NCBI GenBank assembly: GCA_948434855.1
Contig: CAOJFR010000004.1
Location: 1 to 59,108, forward strand
Direction: 5' to 3'
Source of the DNA: an uncultured Clostridia bacterium
Lineage (GTDB): Bacteria; Bacillota; Clostridia; Christensenellales; UBA1242
Length of the DNA stretch: 59,108 nucleotides
The notes under the pieces are model-generated. The model saw only the letters and a list, made by a program, of their open reading frames with translations, did no database searches and was not told the DNA's origin. The translations under genes were made by a program, and so were the position numbers. This document shows, one piece after another, positions 32,112-40,774 of the stretch (its first letter is position 1; every line of letters begins with the position of its first letter).

Positions 32112-33550
32112 TGGCATTAATGCAAGATTATGATATAGTCATGGGTTTAGAAATTCATGCAGAACTAGCAACAAAAACAAAAGTTTTCTGCTCATGCAAA
32201 AACGAGTTTGGAGATGAACCAAACACAAACACTTGTCCTGTTTGCACAGGAATGCCAGGCTCACTTCCAATTTTAAATAAAAGGGCAGTAGAACTAGCCA
32301 TAAAAGCAGGACTAGCCTTTGGCTCAAGCATTTCAAAGTATACTGTTTTTGAAAGAAAAAATTATTTTTATCCAGATCTAAGTAAAGCATATCAAATTAG
32401 CCAGCTTGTTTATCCGCTAAACCTTGGTGGTGGAATAAGACTAGATTCTGGAAAATTCATAAGGCTCAACAGAATTCATCTTGAAGAAGATGCTGGTAAG
32501 CTCACACACATCAGCAAGGCCGTAGGGACTTTTGTTGATTATAACAGGGGTGGAACGCCCTTAATTGAAATGGTTACAGAACCAGATTTCACATCAGCAG
32601 AAGAGGTTATAGAATTTTTGAAGCGTGTTCGTGAAATTTTGGTTTTTGAAGACATTGCAAAATGCAAAATGGAGCAAGGCGGATTAAGGTGTGATGTTAA
32701 CCTTTCAGTTAAAAAGAAAGGAAGTACAGAGCTTGGAACAAGAACAGAAATGAAAAACTTAAACTCGTTTAAGAGTGTGCAAAGGGCAATAGAATATGAG
32801 GCAAAAAGACAGATAGAGCTTGTTAGCAGTGGAGAAGAGGTTGTTCAAGAAACCAGAAAGTGGGATGACGATAAGGGCAAAAGCTTATCTATGAGAACAA
32901 AGGAAGAGGCTCAAGACTATCGCTATTTTCCAGACCCAGATTTGCATGCACTAAAAATTTCTGATGAAGACATTGCAAAAATTAGGTCAGAAATGACAAT
33001 GCTTCCAGAGGAAAGAAGGGCAATGTATCAAAGCGCTTTTGGGCTTCCAAAATATGATGCAGAAATTTTGACAACATCCAAATATATTTCAGACTATTTT
33101 GAAAATTGTGTAAAGCTTTACAACAATCCAAAAAAAATAAGCAACTGGATAATGGTTGACCTTCTTAAAATTGTTAAAGATCAGGGCAAAGATCAAGATG
33201 ACATTGAGTTTCCTGTTTCTGAGCAAGACTTGGTGGCAATAATCAAAATGGTTGAAGAAAAACTTATAGGAAAAAACTTGGGCTTGGAACTACTTGAAAA
33301 AATTATTATTAAAAGAGAAGACCCAATGCAGCTTGCAAAATCTTTAGGAATGCTTGTAACAATTTCAGATGAAGAGATTTTGGCTCTATTAAAAAAACTT
33401 AAAGCTGAAAATGAAAAAGTGTCAATAGATTATAAGTCAGACCCAGAAAAAATCTCTGGTTTCATTGTTGGTTATGTTATGAAAAATACAGGTGGAAAAG
33501 CTAACAGCTTAAAAGTTAAAAGCTTAATTTGCGAAGTATTTGAAAAATAA
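32111..33550 (+). CDS. gatB: Amidotransferase subunit B
   Basis: 479 residues. Family start YDIVMGLEIHAELATKTKVF, zinc ligands CSCKNE and NTCPVCTGMPG, then GGTPLIEMVTEPD and MEQGGLRCDVNLSV, and the tail domain that grips tRNA (from about 290). Activates the Asp/Glu side chain on mischarged tRNA and amidates it. Last gene of aspS-gatCAB; a weak terminator-like AAAACG...CGTTTTTT follows at 33551-33573. Confidence 0.97.
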   Translation: MALMQDYDIVMGLEIHAELATKTKVFCSCKNEFGDEPNTNTCPVCTGMPGSLPILNKRAVELAIKAGLAFGSSISKYTVFERKNYFYPDLSKAYQISQLVYPLNLGGGIRLDSGKFIRLNRIHLEEDAGKLTHISKAVGTFVDYNRGGTPLIEMVTEPDFTSAEEVIEFLKRVREILVFEDIAKCKMEQGGLRCDVNLSVKKKGSTELGTRTEMKNLNSFKSVQRAIEYEAKRQIELVSSGEEVVQETRKWDDDKGKSLSMRTKEEAQDYRYFPDPDLHALKISDEDIAKIRSEMTMLPEERRAMYQSAFGLPKYDAEILTTSKYISDYFENCVKLYNNPKKISNWIMVDLLKIVKDQGKDQDDIEFPVSEQDLVAIIKMVEEKLIGKNLGLELLEKIIIKREDPMQLAKSLGMLVTISDEEILALLKKLKAENEKVSIDYKSDPEKISGFIVGYVMKNTGGKANSLKVKSLICEVFEK

Positions 33551-33696
33551 AAACGGCATTCTTGTCGTTTTTTTAGTGTAAAATAATAGTGAAATCACGG
33601 AAATTTACATTATTTTTAATAAGACTTGTTAAAATGTTGGAGAAAAATTAGTATAAAGGTTATAATTGGCATAGGAAAAATTTTTGGAGGATGATC

Positions 33697-34623
33697 ATGA
33701 CACAACAAAAAAAGAAAAGAGAAATGTATAAACTCACAAAAATGCAAACGAGATTTGTTATTATATTTGCAAGCATAATTGCACTTGCAGTGGTTATTAT
33801 TCCAATAGTTCTTTCACTTGTTGAAAAAAGGAAAGAAAATACAATAAGTTGCAAAGTGACAATTTCAACTGGTCTTCCAGAAATTCAAGATTATAGTTTT
33901 AAGGTTCGCTATGGCACAAAGATTGAAGAAATAAAAACAAAACTTCAAGAGGCAGCAGGCTATTATCTTATTGGTGTATATTCTGATTCAGAGCGTTTGG
34001 ATAGTTTAGATAATAAAGATAAGCTTAAACAGGATAAAACATTATATCTAAAATATGATTTAATTTTTGCACTAGATAATTTTGATGATGGCTATGCCAT
34101 TAAAGGAATTAAGTCACAATATCTATCAAATGAAAACATAGTTATTCCTGCCACTCATTCTGGAAAGAAGATAATTGCAATAGCAAATAGTGCATTTTTT
34201 GGAAATTCAAAAATTAAAACTGTTAGAATGTCAGATAATATAATTTCAATTGGAGATAATGCATTTTTAAATTGTTCAAAACTTGAAAATATAATACTTT
34301 CAAATAATTTAGAAAGCATTGGAACATCAGCATTTTCACTTTGTAGGAGTTTAAATAATATAATAATTCCAGAGTCAGTCAAAGAAATAAAGACATCAGC
34401 ATTTATTGAATGTATAAATTTAAAACTAATAACAATAAAAAGCTTAGATGTCTATAGAGCAATGAATGGTGATTCTGAATTAGATGCAGGCTATATTCAT
34501 AAGTTTGCAGAAGAAATAAAAGTTTTAAAGTTAGCAGATGATGGTACCAATACATATATTAATAATAATTATATAAAAACTGAGGGAGAAGAATATAACA
34601 CATATACAAAAAACCTAGCATAG
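33697..34623 (+). CDS. Membrane-anchored BspA-type leucine-rich repeat protein
   Basis: 308 residues. One N-terminal membrane anchor (about 20-42) after a Lys-rich start, so the bulk is outside. A beta-grasp-like stretch (50-125) is followed by a LRR_5/BspA array: NSAFFGNSKIKTVRMSDNI, GDNAFLNCSKLENIILSNN, TSAFSLCRSLNNIIIPESV and a fourth unit. Such repeats bind host or partner proteins in gut bacteria. GGAGG stands six bases before ATG at 33697; the in-frame ATG at 33691 is too close to it. Single gene. Confidence 0.85.
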   Translation: MTQQKKKREMYKLTKMQTRFVIIFASIIALAVVIIPIVLSLVEKRKENTISCKVTISTGLPEIQDYSFKVRYGTKIEEIKTKLQEAAGYYLIGVYSDSERLDSLDNKDKLKQDKTLYLKYDLIFALDNFDDGYAIKGIKSQYLSNENIVIPATHSGKKIIAIANSAFFGNSKIKTVRMSDNIISIGDNAFLNCSKLENIILSNNLESIGTSAFSLCRSLNNIIIPESVKEIKTSAFIECINLKLITIKSLDVYRAMNGDSELDAGYIHKFAEEIKVLKLADDGTNTYINNNYIKTEGEEYNTYTKNLA

Positions 34624-34641
34624 CTTGCTAGGTTTTTATTT
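34611..34641. terminator. Terminator overlapping the end of the LRR gene
   Basis: AAACCTAGCA (34611-34620), TAGCT, TGCTAGGTTT (34626-34635), T-run. It overlaps the last codons of the LRR gene and faces the convergent gene. Confidence 0.8.
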
Positions 34642-35406
34642 TTCTAAAATGCTAATATTTCGTGGGTCAGAAGAAAAACTTTTAAACACAAATTTATCAT
34701 ATTCATCTTTTGAAACAATCATAGCGCCTCGGTTTAAGATTATAACATTTGGCATTTGCTTGCTTGCCGGAAAACTGTCATCATAAATATAATCATAACC
34801 AAGATAGACAGCAAGTTTGGAAGGGTCATTGGCAAATAGCTTAAAAAATCTTGTTCTTTCTAACAAGTTATCAATAGACTCAATAAAATAAGCAAGTGCT
34901 GACAACTTATATTTTATTTCAAATGTTGAAAGTGGAATTTTTCCTTGCTCTATTGCAGACAAATAATCATTTAATTCACTTTTGTTAATTTTTTTATTTT
35001 TTTCCATTTTAAATGAAAGTACTTTTTTGCTAGAACTTGGAGAATTAAGTTTTTCTTCTCCAGTATATCTTGTTGTCATCAAAAACTTTGGACAGGCAAA
35101 TATTCCACCCATATATCCTTGCCCTAATCTAAAATCGCTATCGGTCAAAAGATGAGCCGTATGAGCATATTCTGTTGCTCCACGATAATATTCTGTGGAA
35201 TCATTTGCTTTATATTGTTTATTACTTACAATTTTTGGCAAATCATTAAAGTGGGTAGCATCAAGCAAAAATTTAAAATTTTCATCAAAAATTTCACTAA
35301 TATGTTTATCTTTGTTTCTTTCATCAAAGGTTTCTCTAGTTTGTTTTGAGAAATTATAGAATTTATTAAGAAACTTAATTTCTTTGTTGTTTAAATATTC
35401 ATTCAT
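34636..35406 (-). CDS. Unknown protein with ADP-ribosyltransferase-like motif
   Basis: 256 residues, no signal peptide. STEYYRGATEYAHTAHLLTD followed by RLGQGYMGGIFACPKFL resembles the first strand (Tyr-x-R-G) and the STS-like/ARTT-proximal region of R-S-E ADP-ribosyltransferases, and the C-terminal PNVIILNRGAMIVSKDEYDKF resembles the closing strands. No clear Q/E-x-E motif was found, so activity is uncertain. ATG at 35406 with AGGTG is preferred over GTG at 35415. Single gene; target unknown. Confidence 0.5.
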   Translation of the reverse strand: MNEYLNNKEIKFLNKFYNFSKQTRETFDERNKDKHISEIFDENFKFLLDATHFNDLPKIVSNKQYKANDSTEYYRGATEYAHTAHLLTDSDFRLGQGYMGGIFACPKFLMTTRYTGEEKLNSPSSSKKVLSFKMEKNKKINKSELNDYLSAIEQGKIPLSTFEIKYKLSALAYFIESIDNLLERTRFFKLFANDPSKLAVYLGYDYIYDDSFPASKQMPNVIILNRGAMIVSKDEYDKFVFKSFSSDPRNISILEK

Positions 35407-35494
35407 ATTTTTCACCTAAATTAATAATATCATATATTGGGCCATAGGTAAATACCTTTTTAAAATTTTAGATTCAATTAATTTAAAAAACTAA

Positions 35495-35523
35495 TTGACA
35501 ATCAAAACATGTGGACATATAAT
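35495..35523 (+). promoter_or_regulatory. Promoter of csoR-copA
   Basis: TTGACA (35495-35500), 17 nt, TATAAT (35518-35523): consensus sigma-A promoter. Confidence 0.85.
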
Positions 35524-35531
35524 AATTGTAT

Positions 35532-35547
35532 ATACCCATACGGGGTT
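35532..35547 (+). promoter_or_regulatory. CsoR operator
   Basis: ATACCCATACGGGGTT, matching the known CsoR box type (TACCC-N-ACGGGGTA), placed right after the -10 of the csoR promoter. Copper-loaded CsoR leaves it and derepresses csoR-copA. Confidence 0.85.
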
Positions 35548-35562
35548 AAAGGAGATTAGTTT

Positions 35563-35868
35563 ATGGAAAATGAAGTTAGGGAAGAGTTAAAGTTTAAAAG
35601 CAAACTTAGAGATGAAAAAAATGTACGTGATATTCAAAACAGACTCAGCAGAGTAATGGGTCAAATTGGTGGAATTAAAAAAATGATAGAAGAAGGCAGA
35701 TATTGTGCAGATATAATTATACAAGTTTCTGCTTGTGAAAAAGCATTAACCAGTGTTAGTGATATTTTGCTTAAAGAGCATTTAGAAACTTGTGTGGTAA
35801 GTAGCATTAAAAATGGCGAAACAGATGTTGTGCCAGAAACTTTATATTTAATTCAAAAAATGAGATAG
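35563..35868 (+). CDS. csoR: Copper-sensing repressor CsoR
   Basis: 101 residues. DUF156/CsoR family: RLSRVMGQIGGIKKMIEEGRYCADIIIQVSA with the first Cu(I) ligand Cys, and LLKEHLETCV with the His and second Cys ligands (C-x-n-H-x3-C pattern of copper-type CsoR). Binds the GC box upstream of its own gene; Cu(I) releases it. AAAGGAG eight bases before the ATG. copA follows after two bases. Confidence 0.95.
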   Translation: MENEVREELKFKSKLRDEKNVRDIQNRLSRVMGQIGGIKKMIEEGRYCADIIIQVSACEKALTSVSDILLKEHLETCVVSSIKNGETDVVPETLYLIQKMR

Positions 35869-35870
35869 GT

Positions 35871-38432
35871 ATGAAATTAGAGCAATTTATAATAACAGGT
35901 ATGACATGTGCATCATGTCAGGCAAATGTACAAAAAACCGTTTCGTCTTTAAACGGGGCAGAAAGTGTTGAAGTAAATTTATTAAGCGGATTAATGACGC
36001 TTAAGTTTAATGATGAAATTTTAACAGTAGAGCAAGTTATAAATGCGGTAAAATCAATAGGTTATGATGCTGTGTTAAAAAATGATAGTTCAAAAAAAAC
36101 TGACTTAAAAGAAAATTGGCAGAATTCAAAAAATGAAAAAAAGAAAGAACTAAAAAGCATGAGAATAAGAGTCATTTTATCTTTTGTTTTTTTGATATTG
36201 CTATTCTATGTTTCTATGGGAGAAATGATTGGTTTGCCACAATTCTGGTTTTTTAGCGGTGCTGAAAATGCTATGACTTTTGCTCTTTATCAGTTGGTTT
36301 TAACTACAATAATTGTTGTAATTAATAAAAAATTCTTTATTAGTGGCTTTAAGGCATTATTTAAAAGAGTTCCCAATATGGATAGTTTGGTTGCAATTGG
36401 TTCATCAGCTGCCTATATTTATAGTTTGGTTATAACTTTCATTTTGGGCTTTAGACTAGGGCATAATGATATAGAAGGTGTTCATAATTTAATGCATTCA
36501 CTTTATTATGAATCATCTGCTACAATTTTAACACTTGTGCTTTTTGGAAAGTTTTTGGAAACGGTTTCTAAGTTAAAAACCACAAGTGCATTAGATAAGC
36601 TTATTAATTTAGCTCCAAAATATGCAGTGGTTATAAGAGATGATAAGGAAGAAAGAATTTTAGCGGAACAGATTTTGCTTAATGATATAGTTTTAATTCG
36701 TCCAGGAGATGTTGTTCCGGCAGATGGTGAAGTTGTTTTTGGGGAAGGTTATCTTGACCAGTCAGCAATAACAGGGGAGTCAATGCCAGTCAAAAGAGGC
36801 GAGGGTGAAAAGGTTGTTTCGGCAAGTCTTTGCACAAATGGCAGCTTTAAATTTAGGGCGACCAAGGTTGGTGAAAACACAACCCTTGCAGAGATTATAA
36901 AACTTGTTGAGGATGCAGGAAACACAAAAGCTCCAATTGCCAGAATTGCAGATAAAGTTAGTGCAGTTTTTGTTCCAATAGTAATTGCTGTTTCACTTCT
37001 TAGCTTTATAGTTTGGATAAGCATTACTGGAAATATTGCAACTGCTTTAACTCATATGATTGCAGTGTTAGTAATTTCTTGCCCATGTGCTCTTGGGCTT
37101 GCAACGCCAGTTGCAATAATGGTTGCCTCAGGCAAAGCGGCAAGCCTTGGAATATTAATTAAATCTGCTGAAACTTTAGAAACGATTCATAAAACAAAAA
37201 TTATAGTTTTTGATAAGACAGGAACAATAACAACTGGCAAACCAGAGGTGAGTCATGTAGAATTATTTGCAGCCAAGTCAGAAGAAATATTAATTTCAGA
37301 ACTCTCTGTTTTGGAAGCTTCAAGCAATCATCCAATAGCAACTGCAATTATGTCTAAGTCAAAAACACAAAATAAGTGTTATAAAATAAAGAACTTTAAA
37401 AATGAAGCTGGTGGAGGAATTTCTTGCGAAGTTGGAAAAGAACTTTGGCTTGCAGGAAATTTAAAGTTTATAAAAAATCATGTTAAAAATAAGTCTGATT
37501 TAAAACGTGCAGAAGAGAGCTTAAATGCATATGAATCGCAAGGGAAAACCTCTGTATTATTTGTAAAAAGTGGTGAAATTCAAGGAATTGTTTGTGTGTC
37601 AGACCAAATTAGGGAAGATGCAAAAGATCTAATTTCAAGACTAAATTCACAAAAAATTAAAACTGTATTGCTTTCTGGTGACAGCAAACTTGTTGCAGAA
37701 TATGTTGCTAGCCAAGTTGGAATTAAAGAGGTATATAGCGAAGTGTTGCCAAGTGATAAAGATAAGGTTATTCAAAGTCTGCAGAAAGATGGAACAGTAG
37801 TAGCAATGGTTGGAGATGGAATAAATGATTCACCAGCTCTCACAAGAGCAGATGTTGGCATAGCGGTTGGTTCAGGTACAGACATTGCTTTAGATTCTGC
37901 TGATGTTGTTTTAACAGCTAGCAATTTAAATGACATTTCTACAGTTTTGCGTTTAAGTGGAACAACAATAAAAAACATAAAACTTAATTTATTTTGGGCG
38001 TTCTTCTATAATGCTCTTGGCATTCCACTTGCAGCAGGCATTTTTGTTCCACTTTTTGGTTGGAGTCTCAATCCAATGATTGCTGCTGCTGCAATGAGTT
38101 TAAGTTCAGTTTGTGTTGTGCTTAGTGCGTTAAGTTTAAATTTGTTTAAATTTAAAAAAACTGCAAAAAATAATATAAATATTTTAAAAATTGATGATAA
38201 AGGAGTTAAAAATATGAAAAAAATAATAAAAATAAACGGAATGATGTGTGAACATTGTGTTTCTCATGTTACAGAGGCTTTAACAAAAATTGAAGGAATA
38301 AAAAATGCAGACACAAGTTTAACAGAAAAAGAGTCAGTAATAACACTTAGCAAAAATGTTTCAGATGAAATTATTAAGTCAGCAATAGAATCTGCAGGCT
38401 ATGAGGTTATATCAATAGAATCAGAAAAATAA
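35871..38432 (+). CDS. copA: Copper-exporting P1B-type ATPase with C-terminal CopZ-like domain
   Basis: 853 residues. N-terminal HMA domain with MTCASC (Cu(I) ligands), eight membrane segments, the CPC motif in VISCPCALGLATP, the phosphorylation site DKTGTIT, the HP dipeptide in SSNHPIAT, and GDGINDSPAL. Exports Cu(I). Unusually, a second HMA domain (MMCEHC) is joined at the C-terminus (from residue 782) through a Lys/Asn-rich linker. The linker codes for an AAAGGAG and the domain begins with ATG, so the domain can also be made as free CopZ. Co-transcribed with csoR. Confidence 0.95.
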   Translation: MKLEQFIITGMTCASCQANVQKTVSSLNGAESVEVNLLSGLMTLKFNDEILTVEQVINAVKSIGYDAVLKNDSSKKTDLKENWQNSKNEKKKELKSMRIRVILSFVFLILLFYVSMGEMIGLPQFWFFSGAENAMTFALYQLVLTTIIVVINKKFFISGFKALFKRVPNMDSLVAIGSSAAYIYSLVITFILGFRLGHNDIEGVHNLMHSLYYESSATILTLVLFGKFLETVSKLKTTSALDKLINLAPKYAVVIRDDKEERILAEQILLNDIVLIRPGDVVPADGEVVFGEGYLDQSAITGESMPVKRGEGEKVVSASLCTNGSFKFRATKVGENTTLAEIIKLVEDAGNTKAPIARIADKVSAVFVPIVIAVSLLSFIVWISITGNIATALTHMIAVLVISCPCALGLATPVAIMVASGKAASLGILIKSAETLETIHKTKIIVFDKTGTITTGKPEVSHVELFAAKSEEILISELSVLEASSNHPIATAIMSKSKTQNKCYKIKNFKNEAGGGISCEVGKELWLAGNLKFIKNHVKNKSDLKRAEESLNAYESQGKTSVLFVKSGEIQGIVCVSDQIREDAKDLISRLNSQKIKTVLLSGDSKLVAEYVASQVGIKEVYSEVLPSDKDKVIQSLQKDGTVVAMVGDGINDSPALTRADVGIAVGSGTDIALDSADVVLTASNLNDISTVLRLSGTTIKNIKLNLFWAFFYNALGIPLAAGIFVPLFGWSLNPMIAAAAMSLSSVCVVLSALSLNLFKFKKTAKNNINILKIDDKGVKNMKKIIKINGMMCEHCVSHVTEALTKIEGIKNADTSLTEKESVITLSKNVSDEIIKSAIESAGYEVISIESEK
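38214..38432 (+). CDS. copZ: Copper chaperone CopZ from an internal start in copA
   Basis: 72 residues, in the copA reading frame. ATG at 38214 has AAAGGAG (38199-38205) at a spacing of eight, better than copA's own site. The product is a complete HMA domain (KKIIKINGMMCEHCVSHVTE...), the size of free CopZ (about 69). Separate translation would give a chaperone plus the fused form. The internal start is inferred from sequence only. Confidence 0.65.
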   Translation: MKKIIKINGMMCEHCVSHVTEALTKIEGIKNADTSLTEKESVITLSKNVSDEIIKSAIESAGYEVISIESEK

Positions 38433-38438
38433 ATTAAA

Positions 38439-38467
38439 AAAACCAGTAAAATTTTTACTGGTTTTTA
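38439..38467. terminator. Bidirectional terminator between copA and cadA
   Basis: AACCAGTAAAA and TTTTTACTGGTTTTT, between convergent genes. Confidence 0.88.
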
Positions 38468-38469
38468 TT

Positions 38470-40311
38470 TTAAAATTTTAGTGCTCTAAGGCTATTTAAT
38501 ATTGCAAGCAATGAAACTCCAACATCTGCAAAAATTGCAAGCCACATAGGTGCAATTCCAAGTGCACCAAGCACCAGCATAACAAGTTTAAACCCAATAG
38601 TAAAGATTAAATTTTCTTTTACTACTTTCATGGTTTTTCTAGAAAGCTTGATTGCATCTGCAATTTTTTCAACATTATCATCCATAAGAGCAATGTCAGC
38701 AGATTCAATTGCAATGTCACTTCCAAGTTTTCCCATTGAAATCCCAATGTCCGCTGTTTTAAGAACAGGTGCATCATTAATGCCATCTCCAACAAAGGCA
38801 ATCTTTTGTTTTTCAGTGGCCTTTATTTCTTCGATAATTTTTGCTTTGTCTTGTGGCAAAAGCTCAGCAAAATATTTATCAATTCCAACTTGGCTAGCAA
38901 CATTTTCAGCCACAAGGTCTTTGTCTCCAGTTAGCATTATTGTTTGTTTAATTCCAAGTGCTTTTAATTTGCTTATTGCGATTTTGCTATACTCACGAAT
39001 TTCATCAGAAATAACTATATATCCCAAAAATTTTGAGCCTTCAGAAATAAAAATTGTTGTACCAGGGTCTTCATTCAAAACAATTTCTGCACCAGCTTTC
39101 TCCATTAATTTTTGATTTCCAACAAATATGGTTTTGTTATTAATAATTGCTTTAATTCCAAGTCCAGCAAGGCTTGTCTGTTCCAAAACTTGCTTTTCAT
39201 CAATTTTCATTACACCGGTTGCATATTTAACAATAGATTCAGCAATAGGGTGGCTTTGGCCAATTTCAGCAAGAGCACAAAGTTTAACTAGTTCTTTTTC
39301 CTTACAGCCTATTGCTTTAACTTTTACAACGGCAAAGTTTCCCTTTGTTAGAGTTCCAGTTTTATCAAAACCAATCACTCCAACATCTGCCAAAGTCTCA
39401 ATGTGGTTTGCCCCTTTAATTAAAATTCCTTTTTTAGATGCTCCACCAATTCCAACGAAAAATGATAGTGGAATAGAAATAACTAGCGCACATGGGCAAG
39501 ACACAACTAAAAATAGTAATGCTCTGTGAATCCAATCATTCCAAGCTAATCCAAAACAAAGAGGTGGAATAATACATAGCAAAATTGCGAGACAAACAAC
39601 AATAGGTGTATAAATCCTTGCAAACTTTGTTATAAAGTTTTCAGATTTAGCTTTTTTATTTTCTGCATTTTCAACTAATTCAATAATTTTTGATACTGAT
39701 GATTCAGAAAAAGACTTTAAAACTTTAACATAAATAGTTCCAGATAGATTAATCATTCCAGAAAGAACAGTGTCACCAACTTTTGAATCTTTAGGCAAGC
39801 TTTCTCCGGTGAGCGCTGCAGTATCAAGTGTTGTTGTTCCAGAGACAATAACTCCATCCAGAGGAATTTTTTCTCCTGCATAAACAACAATTTGTGCTCC
39901 AATTAAAACTTCTGATGGATGAACTTTTTTTATTTCTTCATTAAAAATTAAGTTTGCATAGTCTGGGCGGATATCCATAAGCTTTTTTATTGAGTCTTTA
40001 CTTTTGTCAACTGCAAGATCCTGCAAAAACTCACCAAGCTGATAAAATAGCATAACTGCCAAGGCTTCATGAAATTCTTTTATTGCAAATGCACCAATGC
40101 TTGCAATTAGCATTAAAAATCTCTCATCAAATATTTTGCCGTGAATAATATTTTTTAAAGCTTTAAAAATAACATCATATCCAATTATTAAAAATCCAAC
40201 AAGGGATATAATAAGCTTTCCAAGTTCTCCTAAAAAATTAAAGAACGAAAGAGCAAACAAAAGTGCAGTTAAAATTAGTCGTGCAATTAAAATTTTTTGT
40301 TCTTTTTCCAT
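38470..40311 (-). CDS. cadA: Cd2+/Zn2+-exporting P1B-type ATPase
   Basis: 613 residues. Metal site CPC in VVSCPCALVISIPLSFF (the form of Zn/Cd pumps), phosphorylation motif DKTGTLTKG, SHPIAES, GDGINDAPVL and the C-terminal Asp-containing helix. It lacks any N-terminal HMA metal-binding domain, so it starts straight at the first membrane segment; shortened CadA-type pumps of this size are common. Exports Cd2+, Zn2+ or Pb2+. It follows cadC by four bases with AAGGAG overlapping its end, so regulated by it. Confidence 0.94.
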   Translation of the reverse strand: MEKEQKILIARLILTALLFALSFFNFLGELGKLIISLVGFLIIGYDVIFKALKNIIHGKIFDERFLMLIASIGAFAIKEFHEALAVMLFYQLGEFLQDLAVDKSKDSIKKLMDIRPDYANLIFNEEIKKVHPSEVLIGAQIVVYAGEKIPLDGVIVSGTTTLDTAALTGESLPKDSKVGDTVLSGMINLSGTIYVKVLKSFSESSVSKIIELVENAENKKAKSENFITKFARIYTPIVVCLAILLCIIPPLCFGLAWNDWIHRALLFLVVSCPCALVISIPLSFFVGIGGASKKGILIKGANHIETLADVGVIGFDKTGTLTKGNFAVVKVKAIGCKEKELVKLCALAEIGQSHPIAESIVKYATGVMKIDEKQVLEQTSLAGLGIKAIINNKTIFVGNQKLMEKAGAEIVLNEDPGTTIFISEGSKFLGYIVISDEIREYSKIAISKLKALGIKQTIMLTGDKDLVAENVASQVGIDKYFAELLPQDKAKIIEEIKATEKQKIAFVGDGINDAPVLKTADIGISMGKLGSDIAIESADIALMDDNVEKIADAIKLSRKTMKVVKENLIFTIGFKLVMLVLGALGIAPMWLAIFADVGVSLLAILNSLRALKF

Positions 40312-40315
40312 AAAG

Positions 40316-40672
40316 CTACTCCTTCACATGGCAAAGTGCGTTTAATATTAGGCTTGTAACATGGTCATCTGCAAGAGAATAATAAACGGTTTTACCCACC
40401 TTTTTAAAACTAACAAGTTTTGAAATTCTAAGTTCACGAAGTTGATGAGAGATTGCAGATTTTGTCATAGATAAAAGGTTTGCAAGGTCACAAACACACA
40501 TTTCGTGGTTATATATTGCCCATAAAATTTTAACTCTTGTTTTATCTCCAATTGCCTTAAAAAATTTAGTAATCCCATCAAATTCAGAAGTCGTTAACAT
40601 CTTGCTTTTAACACAGTTAAGCACATCTTCATGAATAACGGTGCAGTCACAATAAAATTCGTTTTTACTCAT
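40316..40672 (-). CDS. cadC: CadC-type ArsR-family metal sensor
   Basis: 118 residues. The ArsR/SmtB winged helix with MTKSAISHQLRELRISKLVS (recognition helix) and MCVCDLANLL: the two Cys on the alpha-3 side plus the N-terminal YCDC pair form the CadC cadmium/lead/zinc site. Represses cadCA; metal binding releases DNA. AGAGGTG precedes the ATG. Two near-identical palindromes lie in its promoter. Confidence 0.93.
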   Translation of the reverse strand: MSKNEFYCDCTVIHEDVLNCVKSKMLTTSEFDGITKFFKAIGDKTRVKILWAIYNHEMCVCDLANLLSMTKSAISHQLRELRISKLVSFKKVGKTVYYSLADDHVTSLILNALCHVKE

Positions 40673-40698
40673 AAATTCACCTCTAATTTAATTAATAA

Positions 40699-40757
40699 TT
40701 GAGTAAATACTCAACTATTACAAAAGTATTATAGTTGAGTACTTACTCAACTGTCAA
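40699..40757 (-). promoter_or_regulatory. cadC-cadA promoter with two CadC operators
   Basis: Minus strand TTGACA (40757-40752), 18 nt, TATAAT (40733-40728). The palindrome TTGAGTACTTACTCAA (40735-40750) fills the spacer, and TTGAGTAAATACTCAA (40699-40714) lies downstream of the start. Both fit the ArsR-family operator pattern, so repression should block polymerase at two points. Confidence 0.9.
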
Positions 40758-40774
40758 GTAATTTTTGATAATAT

